NCBI GenBank assembly: GCA_039545315.1
Contig: BCIM01000002.1
Location: 2,270,331-2,334,330, forward strand
From: Kondoa malvinella
Lineage: Eukaryota; Basidiomycota; Agaricostilbomycetes; Agaricostilbales; Kondoaceae
Reading direction: 5' to 3'
DNA: 64,000 nt
Shown piece by piece: positions 21,002 to 31,778 of this stretch. The notes below the pieces were generated by a model that was not told the origin of the DNA, did no database searches, and worked only from the letters and a program-made list of their open reading frames with translations. Positions within the stretch are counted from its first letter, which is position 1; each line of letters opens with the position of its first letter. Made by a program: the position numbers and the translations under genes.

Positions 21002-21256
21002 AGGTGCTCTTAGTGGCAGCAGTGTGAGGAAGGGCTAGTCCATGCCTCGCTGTTATCCGCTCTCAGGTACTTGTATTGCAGATAGAAAGAATAGCTGTAA
21101 CGAAGTTCTGTCCGTGCCCTCGAGATGCTGTATGTTACACTGGAAAAGACAGCCCAAGACAAGTTAAGACGTTCAACAAGCGTGGTGAAAAGACGTAAAA
21201 GTCGCCGGACAATGCAAACACAATCGTGAGCTGCACAAAAGCCAACCCAACCCAAT

Positions 21257-22545
21257 CTAAACCAAAACAGCACCCAACAAAGCGACTACAGAAACGCCTC
21301 CAGCAATCAAGCGTTGAGCTGAAGAGACGGCCTCATTGCTGCCGCCTTTCTTGGCTGATCCCGATACGGTGTTGTTGCGGGTATCGACGTCGATAACGAA
21401 AGGACCAGCAAGGGTCGAAGCGTCAGACTGTAAAAGCGTACATGAGCAAACATGAAAGGTTGATAGAAACGACCAGCTTACGATGTTCATTGCGTTGGTG
21501 ATGATGCCATAGACTTGACCACCAGTGACATTCTGCGCTGGCAAGTCACAGCTACCATTCTCATACTTGGTGAAGGCGTTTTGCACACCCGATACGAAAG
21601 CGCAATAGAGAGTAGCTTGATCGGCGATGACAGTCTCGTTGACGCTGACGGCAAGAGTTGATCCAAGAGTCGCATTGGTCGAAGTGAGGGTAGCAGCTGG
21701 GAAAGGCTGGATGGTAGGTGCAGACCCGTCAGGGCAGGAAGCGAAGAACGATCCAGCAAGGGAAACGATGGCGCGAGGAGAGAGCGGGGCATCGTATGGG
21801 GATGGGAACGAAGAGTAGCCGTTTGCCAACTATGATTCAATCAGCTCAATGCTTCCGGGCTGAAGAGCGGACTTACTCTGATGAAGGCATTGTGACGAGC
21901 TTCAACAGTCAAGATGGAAGCAGCGACTTCAAGGTAGGCGGGGTTCGCAATGAACTTGGCGGCGCCGAGGTAAGCTGACACACCGACACCTTCGAGGATT
22001 TGAGCAACACCGAGGAAGGACTGAGCGTCGTTGGAAGGGAAGTTGTAAGTGCATGCTTCGACGGGAGTTGCACCAGCTAACAACAACGATAATGAGCGAA
22101 TCATCAAAGAAGGAAAGAGCAAGAACAAACCAGCACTCAAAGCACCAGTGAGCAGTTCAACGTGACTAGCTTCATCCGAGGCAATTTGGGCAATGTTGTT
22201 GTAGGTGATTTTGTCTAGGTTGGAAGCAGATTCAAAGTCAGAGCTGGAATAGTTGCTCAGACCTTGCTTGTAGAAGGTGTCTTCGAGATGTTCTATGGCG
22301 AAACATCAGCACATATTCCAAGCAAACGAAGGAGACAACATACCGAGGGTCAAAGCAAAGTTCAAGATAGCGGCATCATCGAGTGTCTGAGTAGCAGCTT
22401 CCTGTCTCTTGATCAAGTGACCGGGGACATTGATAGCTGATGCTGCGGTAGCGAGGCTAGAAGAGACGCGTCAGCTCGTCTCAGGAGGGAGAGAGAGACA
22501 GAGGAAGACTGACGAGACGAGAACGCTGAAGACAGTGACACGCAT
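21257..22545 (-). CDS. secreted ferritin-like (Rds1-type) protein, copy 2
   Basis: Minus-strand paralogue of 2365-3641 with the same exon plan. It starts [11 protein letters not shown] at 22545 and has introns at matching places, including one at about 21429-21482 just after ITNAMNI. It ends in TAG at 21257. Signal peptide, LIKRQ site, ferritin-like helices ([24 protein letters not shown]) and a hydrophobic tail (LIAGGVSVVALLGAVLV) are all kept. The two proteins are almost identical across the central domain and differ mainly at glycosylation sites and the C-terminal stem. The conserved frame argues that both are active. Confidence 0.88.
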
Positions 22546-23223
22546 ATTGTATAGAACTTGTTATAAAGGAGCGTGAAGGAGTGTAAGCTTGTTTAAAAGT
22601 AAGAAGTGATTAGAGTTATGGTAAACGTTGTGTGGTTGAGAAGAAGAAGAAGAGCAAAAGAGGCTTTTTGTGAAGGGAATCGCCCGATTTCACTTTCAAG
22701 GAGTCACAACATGGTCAGAAATGGGATTGGGCTATAGGACTTGTTTCTCGCATGACCCTTGCTGCTTGCGATCTTGCGATGCCCTTGCTGTCGGCGAGAT
22801 GACCTGACTAGCCATATCAGGCAAGTCTTTGCAGAGCTCAATGAGCAACTTGAAGTCGAACGGAACGAGTCGGTGTCATGCAAGAAGGACTTGCCAAGGC
22901 AAGAACAGAGATGATCAGACCGCGCAAGAGAGCACTCCAAAGCGGAAGGTCTCCATGCAAGGTGTTGCAGGCTATCGGATGCAAACAAGGATTTCCTGCT
23001 GCAGCGATCATGCACTGGCCGCAACCATTTCTTGCTATTGCTACTTCTTTTCTCTCTTGTTCTGTCTGCTCTATTGTGTGCTGCCACTAGTGCTTTGGCA
23101 TGGCTGTCGACGACGTACGAGACGAGCCCGCTTATCGGTCCGCTAGGATGAACGTATCTTCCTCTCATATCATTACGTGCTGCTCTTGTCCTGCTCTACG
23201 ACCTTTATCTATCTCAATACAAC
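22546..23223. other. intergenic region between divergent ferritin-like and NmrA-like genes
   Basis: ORFs occur on both strands over the same bases (22704-23168 and 22829-23146) with no motif, so neither is called. Contains CT-rich stretches towards each start codon. Probably a shared promoter region. Confidence 0.35.
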
Positions 23224-24489
23224 ATGCCGCGATGCAATGTAGCCGTAATGGGAGCTCGGTAAGGTCTGCTCAAGCAGAACTGCCCCGCATGACCTGACTG
23301 CTCCCTATGCTACTAGAGGCAAGCTGGGCACACATACTCTCAACGCTCTAGTCTCTAGCCAATTCGCTTCTTCCTTCAAAACAATAACCGCTATCGGTCG
23401 AGATGAGTTATCAGCAGATCAACTAAAGTCACTACAAGACAAGGCCAAAGCTTCAGAAGCGACTGTCAAATCCGCACAGGTCTCTTATGAAGATAGCAAT
23501 TCCATTCAGCAAGCTTTGAAGGGCGTCGACTTTTTAATCAATGTCAATAACTTTCCTGCAACGGAGAAAGAGGCTTCGCATCATAAGAAGCAGAACATCC
23601 TTAAAGCTGCAAAAGACAGTGGTGTGACTGTGTACATCCCTTCCGAGTTCGGAGTGGGTGAGTCAGCTTGACTAGTCGCGTTGGAATATGCTTATACTAG
23701 CTGCAGATTGGCGAACGAACGACTTTGAGCAGGTCAGCTGATCTGTTGAACTGCTATATCCTAGCTCACACGCCTTTACAAGATTGATTGGGTTGGAAAG
23801 CGTCAACATCAGAAAGAAGCTCGTGCAATGTTGCCGAAAGTGACTGCTATTTACTCTGGTCTCTTTGTACGTCTTTTCCTTACTTCCTTCCACGCGCTCA
23901 CTAAGCGTCACGTAGACGGAATCAAGCTTTGGGCCATGGTACGGCCTCGACTTTCCCAATTACAAACTCACTCCCGTCGGGACACCAGACACGCTTATTT
24001 CTCTCACCTTCATGTCGGATGTCGGTCTCGCTCTCGCTTCACTCGCTTCCATCTTTGCTGCAAAGGGACATCATCCACTACCGGACCATATCCGTCTAGC
24101 GGGAGATACGATCAGCTATAAAGAGATCAAAGAGATTTTCGAAACTGCTGATCCGGCAAAAAAGGAATTGGTGTTGGACACTATACCGGTTGGGAAGTTT
24201 GAGGCGGAACTTAAATCAGATCCTGCTGAATTGTCCAAAAACCCTGCGTCGGTTCCTCCTTCGGTGTCATCGATTTAAACTGACTCTGTACAGTCAATGG
24301 ATTCGGCTGATTCAAGGCAAAGGTCACTTGAACCACTCTATTCTACCGCCAGTCGATACCTTCAAAGGTCTGCAAGGCGAAGGTCTACACGAATCGACAG
24401 AATTGAGCAACTACGTGAATGACGGTGCTTGGAAATGGAAGAAAGTCCAGCCTTATGCGGAAGAAGTGAAAGGACGGCCATGGTGCTAG
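23224..24489 (+). CDS. NmrA-like / isoflavone-reductase-type NAD(P)-binding protein
   Basis: Starts at ATG 23224; the first exon reads MPRCNVAVMGA and splices in phase 2 to give the nucleotide-binding turn GARGKLG. A long exon follows (ALVSSQF...ITAIGRDEL, then FLINVNNFPA and VYIPSEFG, the NmrA-type Y-x-PSEFG segment). Further exons end GVDWRTNDFEQ, then LTRLYKID...VTAIYSGLF and GPWYGLDFP. A 46-base intron near 24249-24293 restores the frame into QWIRLIQGKGHL...KGRPWC and TAG. About 330 residues, normal for the family. Members are NADPH-dependent reductases or redox sensors; substrate unknown. Confidence 0.8.
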
Positions 24490-24523
24490 AATTACAATTT
24501 CAACAATGAAGGGTAACATGATA

Positions 24524-25646
24524 TCAATTATTGACAGTCGCAGGTTGATAACCTTTCAAACCTTCCAACGCTTCTTTCACGCTATTACCCATATACTTGG
24601 GCGACAGTTCCAATCCCAATGCACCACCGAAAACGTTGTCGTCTGTTGAGATGGCTCGATTTTGGTTCGCCGCTGTTTCTTCTTGCGAAAACAAAACTTG
24701 TGAAGCTAGGGAAGAGAGTTTGCCTAGTGTTCGACGTTGGATATGGTAGATTGGTCTGACTATAGCGAAAGCTTCGAGTATCTCGCCAATGCCGACCGTG
24801 TCGTGATCTGAAGAACAGTCAATCTAGTAATGAGAGGCAATACACCAACTCACGTTTGGAGATCTTGCCCCGCTCATTGAATTCTATCCTTGTTTGTATC
24901 CGTAGAGCAACAGTAGTCACTTTCCCGACTACATAGAAAGGGTTGAGCCATTTCGCCGCTCGTGTTATTGGAGACGGAGACTTGTCAGACGTATGCGAGG
25001 CTCGATATAGCTTCATGTTAGTATGTAGTATAGGCGAAGCGCCTGGCGAATGCCTGAAAGGAGTAGAAGCGAGGGAAGAGTAGCCTGAATGACCAGTGTT
25101 GGGAGCTTCGTTGCTTGATAACGATGGGAAGAGGGAATAGTGCAAAGTCTGGTTAAAGGTGAATGATCGAAGGCCGCCTGAACAATCATCAGCATAGGGA
25201 ACAGCTGGTTTAGGTATGCCTCACGGAAATCCTCCGCTTCGAAAACATCCTCCATCTCCGACCAGAGTTCGCCAGGCAGCATTCGCAGCAGCGCAAATTG
25301 CTCTGCTATCCTTTGTCGCTTGGTCACGACCACCAGAGGACTTTGATACACTGTAATTTCCGCCTTGAGCCAAAACTGCGATTTTTATTTTTGGACAGCC
25401 ATTGACGAACCTGCATCTCGCTCATACAGCCTGTCGACAATTTCTGTCAAGTCGCTCGCCGCTGGTGATTGCCCATACAGCGTTTGTTGCACGTCTTGGA
25501 CCTGAGCAGCATGATCTCGCGGAGTGTTCGGACTTGGAAGATGCCAGTCATACGTCGGGCTGACGCTGCGGTTGCGCTCTTAGCACATTCCACGAGGCCG
25601 TAGTTCCTTCAACTCACCTTGATCGCCTTCGTGTATGGATCGACAT
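24524..25646 (-). CDS. SnoaL-like / DUF2358-type hypothetical protein
   Basis: Minus strand, from ATG 25646 (MSIHTRRRSS) to TGA at 24524. Exon 1 joins to VSPTYDWHLPSPNTPRDHAA; later exons include DLTEIVDRLYERDAVYQSPL, LYRASHTSDKSPSPITRAAK and the last, ending LKGYQPATVNN. The pattern of a helix with VxxLYxxDAVYxxPL followed by a beta-rich half (NPFYVVGKVTTVALRIQTRIEFNE, split by charged residues) fits the fungal SnoaL-like (NTF2-fold) family. Tail to tail with the NmrA-like gene, 34 bases between stop codons. Function unknown. Confidence 0.62.
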
Positions 25647-25683
25647 GGTAGCTTGAAGCCAACAACAAATCGTCACCGCCTTG

Positions 25684-26160
25684 AAATGGCAAGATCGCTC
25701 AAGCAGCTCCGCCTTCGACAGAAAAGGATCTTCTATCTCACTGCCAATCCTGAGGCCCCTGCGCATGTCGAGGATCAGGTATTACTACCTTTCCGTCGAC
25801 CATCGGTATGAGCTTCGGAGACTTTCGAGCTCTCTCTCGCTGGTCTGCCTAACGTATGAGCCAGGCTCTTTGGCTCCGTAGTTGTACCTCGAAGGCAATC
25901 TCCTTCTCTTGTCAAGCTATCCAAAGTTTCTCTCGGAAACTTGGAACGCTTCTTGCCCATGGCGATAGCTCATCTGTCTGGTCTCTCTAGCAGATATTCA
26001 GCGATATCTCGATTCTCCTTGGTTCTCTTGGCTCCCGCTTTGTGTCTCAGCTTCCAGAATGACCATTGTCTCCACGATTTGCGAAGATTGCTTCCGAGAA
26101 TTGGCTTCGGACCCCTTGTTCTGTTGTACTACTTCAAGCTGATCGTTCTCTCCTAGCTCT
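25684..26160 (+). CDS. uncertain gene (strand ambiguous)
   Basis: On the plus strand, MARSLKQLRLRQKRIFYLTA starts at 25684, head to head with the gene starting at 25646. A second exon with VVPRRQSPSLVKLSKVSL follows a gtatga..gccag intron. On the minus strand the same interval also reads protein-like pieces (MGKKRSKFPRETLDSL from 25960; a Lys/Arg-rich piece ending AEYLLERPDR near 25972). I cannot decide between them. One small basic protein probably lies here. Confidence 0.3.
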
Positions 26161-26204
26161 CTTGTCCAGAGACAACAACCTTCCTTCCTCTGTCTTATCT
26201 AAAT

Positions 26205-27624
26205 ATGTCAGCCAACCACCCATACGGCAACAGTCCATATCAGCAGCCTCCTCATCCAGCCAATCAGCAAGCCCAGCATACTGGTCAGCCTGAAAATCAT
26301 GTAAGTAGATCAGGGCAGATTTCTCCCTCTCGCTAATTCCTATTAGCAGCCTCTTGCAACCGGAAACCATCAGCAATATGCTCAGCCTCCTCAACCAGTA
26401 AGCTTCCTTCTTAGGTCTCAATGAATCAGGTTCGTTACTTTCGTTCCAGTATATTAGCCCATATGCCCAGTATCCTGGTGGTCCGGATCATGGTAACGAC
26501 CAGTCGTCGCATCATCAGCAACAGCACCAGCAGTACATCCAGCCGATGCAGCAACAGTACCCTCAACAAGGTCTCACCGGCCAGGTAAGTATGACGACCA
26601 TGAGGTTTGCGGCGGCGCGAATAATTTGTGGCAGGCCTCTGTACCGAATGTCTGCGCTGCCAGTCATCACATGGTGAGCGCATTCACTACATTCGTGCGC
26701 CGTCTGATTTGTAATCTACAGGCTGGCGCAGCACTGCCTCCGCTCCATGTACGTTACTATCCTCCAATTCCTCCTGACTGCAACGCTTACCGCTTGCAGA
26801 GTATCCCAGGCGTGGGCGAACAGCTTTATGGACCAAATATCCCGAATGCTTCCCAATCTGGACAAGGCGCTGTTGTGCGTATCTCATCAAAGAAGTTTGC
26901 ATATCATCCAATTGACGTCCCTCTTAGATCTGCATTGTCTGTCACAAAGGCTTTGAGCATACGTGGCAAGTATGTTGAGGCTGATGCTTTGCTGAACTTG
27001 TCTGATGCAATTTTGACCAGCTGGACAACCATGTCATTCTTGATCACCCTGACCATCAAATCGCCAAAGATACAGGCCGAAGAGTCATGGATACGGGCAC
27101 AACCCTGAGCAACCTCGAATTCTTACCACCTTTGCCCAGCAGTAGCAGGCAGCCTCCCGTATGTTTCATCTCCCGCTGTTTAGCCCTTTCGATACCACTG
27201 AGCTTTGGCAACTCAGGCTCCGCGCCCAGTAAAACAGCCATTGTCGAAGAACGACTCGGCGCTACACCAAAGAGCCTTCATATCTGAGGCGACAGTGGAC
27301 GGGCGAAAAGTCCACTCCTGTTCTGCGTGCGGTTATGCGCCCAGTAGGGGCTCTTCCGCCGAGGTATGTCGACGCTGCCGTTCACTACTCGTCTATAACT
27401 CATTATGGGGCAGGTTCAGCGACATCTGGATCGATTCTCGCCGCCGAATTACTTTTGTGATCGACCCGGGTGTGACCGTCACACCAGAGGGTTCACCACA
27501 GCGAGCGAGGTAAAGAGCACCTGAAGGGTTGCTGTAGGACGCTCATATCGAGTCACAGATGCGGCAACATCGGAGGGGAGAGCACGGCGTTGACGCACAA
27601 TGGGACGCGGAATTCCATCGTTGA
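26205..27624 (+). CDS. C2H2 zinc-finger protein with Gln/His-rich N-terminus
   Basis: At least ten exons, many very small, all with 45-55-base introns. Start at ATG 26205 (MSANHPYGNSPYQQPP); the first exons encode a Gln/Pro/His-rich region (SSHHQQQHQQYIQPMQQQYP) typical of transactivation domains. A classic finger follows, with C-x2-C (CIVC), Phe, Leu and H-x4-H. A Cys/His segment (CSACGY...HLDRF) comes next, and then a finger of the type CDRPGC...GFTTASEMRQH...H. TGA is at 27622-27624. The introns repeatedly end at Gln or Pro codons. Likely a nuclear DNA-binding regulator; target genes unknown. Confidence 0.75.
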
Positions 27625-27890
27625 TAGTGATTATGCACCTTGCCTTGTCTCTGCAATCTACTCATGTTATGTCACAAGTCAAGGTCCTTTCCGACTCGTT
27701 GAGCGTCGTCTTCGATTGCATACTGTCTGAAGGACTGGCTATGGGCACCGTTGTGCCTTTCGCAGTCGTCCACAAAAGCTGTGCATTAAGCATCAGCACA
27801 AGCAGAATAAGTCCATGCGATTCAACGTACCTGATTCTACAAGAGTGCTGTTGCGTAGGGATGCAAAGCCGTCTCTGATCCATAAGACTT

Positions 27891-28935
27891 TCAACGATCT
27901 GCATGATAAATCAGCTCAAACAGCTAACACACCAGCAAAAAGCAACGCACCTCGATCCTCGTCCCCTACTGCCAACCCAAACCTATTCAACAATTCCATA
28001 TCCTGCTCATCCAGCTCCGAATCGGTATCAAACTCAATCAACCCAGACTCTTCAAGCGGATCAAACGTTTCTTCTTCCCCATCCGAATCCACTCGATACC
28101 TAATAAGCCCACTCAATACTTGTTCCAACCAAAAGATAAAAGAGAGCCATACGAAAAAGTATTCTTCCTCGTCTCTACGCTATCGAGCACTGTAGCGAAA
28201 TGTTTGGCCTGAGCAAGAGAAGCATGCTGGATTTTGAGCGCTTGTTCTTTTTCTCGGGCTGCTGATTCTGTTTGGAGCGCTAAAGAGTCTTCATATGACA
28301 TGGGCTTCATTCTTGAGGTAGATTGTTTGAGCTACGGATACGTCAGCCTTTAGCTCGAATGGAACAGATGAACGAACGGGTTGCGATAAAGCTTGTGATT
28401 TGCGTAAACCTTCTTTCATTGTGAAAGAAATCATTTCGGTGTCATCTAGAGAAGTAGGAGGTTGCCCAAGATGAGTCTGCTCGAGTTTCTGTCGTTCGAT
28501 TCGGATTGCTATTTCATGCTTAATCCGCTCAAGTCGACGTATCAAAGCAGGATAAGAAAGTGCTTGTGGACCACTGTGAGAAGGTCAGTAGGGACAGAAA
28601 GGAAGGAACAAGTCTTACATGGTCTCTATCGTATCTTGGCACCTATGCAGTAAATCGTCCAGAGCATCATCAGAATGACGAGTAAAATCGTCTGCGCTGT
28701 CTTGTCGACCTTTTCCCTTGTTTCTGCTGTTTGAACTGATAAAGGGAGCTCTCGTAGAAGGTTTCGAGCTCGAGGGTGCGACGAATGACCGCGGGACGAC
28801 TTTGAGCTGCGGCACTGCGCTTGTAGATGGTTCAGGCGTCTCTCCACGCTCTGGTACAGGTGCACGATAGCTCGACGCGGGTGCACCTCTTGGCAGCGAT
28901 AGCATTATTATTACTGTTTGCCCAAAATCAGCCAT
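27891..28935 (-). CDS. hypothetical protein, head to head with YAF9
   Basis: Minus-strand exons: a Ser/Pro-rich first exon (from ATG 28935 or 28905) that ends DLLHRCQDTIET; a helical exon (SYPALIRRLERIKHEIAIR); one with EDSLALQTESAAREKEQALK; and an acidic last part (VDSDGEEETFDPLEE) ending LLFADR and TGA at 27891. The junction near 28130-28190 is not settled. The helical, charged middle suggests a coiled-coil scaffold. No family recognised. Its possible start codon overlaps that of YAF9. Confidence 0.5.
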
Positions 28936-30062
28936 GTCGAATTCAAAGCGCATAAGGGTGAGCTCACCTCGAGTCTAACAGAGAATACTCAGTGTATTGA
29001 CCAAATGTGGGCACTCGCAGGGAATTGCAATAGCTCGGCCTATCGTTTATGGCAATGTCGCGGTGTTGATGAAACCTGAAGAGCGAGTGAGCGAACACAC
29101 GCACAAGTGGACGGTCGCCGTACGCTCTGCTGCAAGCCCTGAACCTTCTGCTGCACCTCATGAACACTTGGAAAGCGATCGAACTGCAACAGCGACGGAT
29201 ACAGTTCAAGCTATTGGCGGACAAGACGACATTTCTTATTTCGTTAGAAGAGTCACTTTCAAGCTCCATGACACGTATGCCAATCCTACTAGAAGTGAGT
29301 TATCCATCTACTGTCTCATTGAAATGCTGATGATGATGTCGTATGCACAGCGGTCGACAAACCTCCATTCGAGCTCACAGAGACAGGCTGGGGTGAATTC
29401 GAGATTCAAATCAAAATCTTCTTTACCAACGAATCTGGCGAGAAACCAATAACGATTAATCATTTGCTCAAACTTCATCCTTGGCCTTTATCACTCACTG
29501 CAGGTCCAAACAACCTCACTCCGCCTGAACCTGTCGTACCTGCAGCCCAACCACTCATCGAACCTGTTCTAGCTGAACTCTCACCAGCTACAACAGCAGG
29601 GGACGAAACTATGGATGTAGATGCTCCAGCTAAAGAAGAAACCAAACAAGAAGAAGAAGAAGCACCAACAGAAGAAGAACCTGCTCTAGCACCGGTATTC
29701 AGTCCCGTTCATTCATGGCAATACGATGAAATAGTCTTTAACGAACCAACGGAATCATTTTATGCTACCCTCGTTTCTTACAATCTAACACCTTTACCTC
29801 CTGATGCGAGACTACCGAAACCTTCTGCGAGGTTACCGATTGGTTCAAGTGGGGCAATTGGGGAATTGACGCAAGCTACAGAGGCGTTGGAAGCTCGGAG
29901 GTTGGAAGAGGCTCGGAAAGCAGTCTTGATCGAGTTGGAAAAGATGCGCACTAGGTATGTGCTAGATTATGCGGCTTCTTTTGAAAGTCTGACATCGTAT
30001 TTAGACTCATTGAAGGCGAAAGAGGGCTGCAAGAGGCTAGGCGGGAGTTGTTGATCGAGTGA
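28934..30062 (+). CDS. YAF9: YEATS-domain protein Yaf9 (SWR1/NuA4 subunit)
   Basis: Four exons: a short MSNSKRIR exon from ATG 28934; a long YEATS exon; a third from about 29351; and a last exon reading [18 protein letters not shown] with TGA at 30060-30062. The domain shows [23 protein letters not shown] and [15 protein letters not shown], the three hallmark blocks of YEATS proteins. An acidic linker ([20 protein letters not shown]) and a C-terminal coiled coil follow, as in Yaf9/GAS41. Known Yaf9 reads acetylated histones and belongs to the SWR1 remodelling and NuA4 acetyltransferase complexes. The acidic insert in the domain region is longer than in yeast, and the loop with [13 protein letters not shown] is an extra insertion within the first half of the YEATS fold. 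Confidence 0.9.
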
Positions 30063-31020
30063 TTTGTACATTTCGGTTAGTTCAGCCTACACGCTAAGGA
30101 CCTGTTTTGATAAGTCTAGCTAGCTGTTGTGGAAATAGTGTAGGATAGCAATTGGATGCGTCTGTAATTTTGGGTCATAGGTCAGGCATTGAAGGAGGTA
30201 AGCCTTTCGAGCTTAGTACCTGTGAGCTGCAGTGATTGACATGTCGACTTGCAACAGCTCATGTATAGTAGTCCTCTGCAGGTAGTCTCCGTGACATTGA
30301 TGGCAATTACTTTGCTCCCCTCAGTCGGTGGTGTGATTTGTGCTTCCGCTACTTTACGCATTCCCCGCTCCTTTCTCTCTTCTCGTCTACCTGTCCAGAT
30401 CTATTCCCACATATCTGGCATCCTTCCATGTTCTCTACCTGCTTACACACAATCTCAATCGACAGTGGGCGGCAGACAATTGGCATGCACTGGTTGCACT
30501 TTGGTTTCCCCATGTCGTATTCCTTCTACGTTCGATTTTCTCCACCTGTGGTGGTGGTGGTGGGGATACCTGTGGCGAGAAACTGCGGAATTCCAAAAGC
30601 TTGCGTAGGCAGTTCGTCCGGAACGAGCAGGTATCCTCAGGTCAGAGACAGCGGCCCATGATCTGGAGATCAGGGAGCGTCTTGACTGTCGCTGTAGACT
30701 AGGCAGGAGGTCTAGTCGAGGTACAGCAAGGTATGCAAATGCTATTGTACACCTGGGAGAACGAGCAAACCGGGGACAGCGGACAGAAAGCTGAGACCCG
30801 TGTCAAACAAGGACACAGATTTAGTCAGAGTCTCGTTATGCTCGTGCTGTAATTATACTGCCCTGTACAGGCAGGCTGTCAAAATGAGCGGAAGGTACTC
30901 GACGCGTGATCATCACGTGACATTGTTTATCTATTTGCGTTGATTTCCCTTGCGAAGCTTTTCTTCGTCTGCAGCATAACAAATGCAACTCTCAACCTGC
31001 TAACCCTTCCACAACAGTCA
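30063..31020. other. intergenic region, no gene seen
   Basis: Nearly 1 kb between YAF9 and the next plus-strand gene. ORFs at 30249-30702 occur in all three plus frames without splice support and include a gtggtggtggtgg run. No tRNA or repeat recognised. Confidence 0.35.
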
Positions 31021-31710
31021 ATGGATCCTCCTCGAAGGTGAGCGAGCTTCCAGACCTCGCCTCGTACCTCTCTGAGCGCTGTGCAGACCAACACTTGGTC
31101 GATCAAAGAGTTTCAATGGCTCGCCTAGTCCTCGAGCACCGCAGCGTTCCGTCTTAGACGACATTACAGACATAATAGCTCAATACCCAGCTGCTGCCCT
31201 TGCTCGAAGACCAAACAATCCACTCGCGCCAAATCAACAAGTTCAAGAAAACAACAGTCAACCGAATCATGTCCGTCCGTTCTTGCTGTGTTAATCCACT
31301 AGGCTAATATGTATGCAATAGCAGCGAAGACCTTTACCGCCTTTATTACGAATCACTTCTGCTCCCGATGTACTGCGAGATGGTCCTTCATCACCTACTA
31401 CTTCGTCCTCGCCTGTTCCACTACTTCAACCTCGCGCACCACCATTGAGAAGACGTAGGAGTCATAGAGATCCTTCACCTAGTCCTATAGAAGGCGGAAG
31501 AAGGGAATTGCCATTAGAGACAGGCAGGAGAGATTTAGGTGTTGGTGTGAACGAGAGCATTGCGGAGAGGAGAAGGATCAGACGGTTCAGTCCAATGAGG
31601 AGAGAAGGTCCGTCTTACTTCCTTCTACACGGGCAAAGCTGACTCGAGCAACAGAAGCAAGCAGTGAGAATGACGAGCCAAGACCACGACCGAGGACCAG
31701 CGATTCATAA
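31021..31710 (+). CDS. hypothetical basic, Ser/Pro/Arg-rich protein
   Basis: Four exons: MDPPRR from 31021; PTLGRSKSFNGSPSPRAPQR...; QRRPLPPLLRITSAPD...; and a last short exon with EDNEPRPRP-like sequence that ends SDS and TAA at 31708-31710. Introns are 47-51 bases with consistent phases. The product of about 185 residues is disordered and rich in Arg, Ser and Pro (RRRRSHRDPSPSP), resembling RS-type or phospho-regulated proteins. No family assigned. Confidence 0.55.
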
Positions 31711-31778
31711 ACAGGCAAACACAGTCGTATTCAGTTGATAAAGAAGGCACATGTACATACAATCAATTCCACAAACTA

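Noticed and set aside
22704..23168. 154-codon minus-strand ORF opposite 105- and 70-codon plus-strand ORFs
   Set aside because: Same bases open on both strands, low-complexity Ser/Arg content, no domain; looks like promoter sequence.
24249..24293. 28-base intron in the NmrA-like gene
   Set aside because: A donor slightly upstream (gtcggttcc) gives a normal 46-base intron in the right phase.
30249..30702. Plus-strand ORFs of 107-120 codons
   Set aside because: Three overlapping frames are open at once, with a simple GTG run; no coding bias for any one of them.
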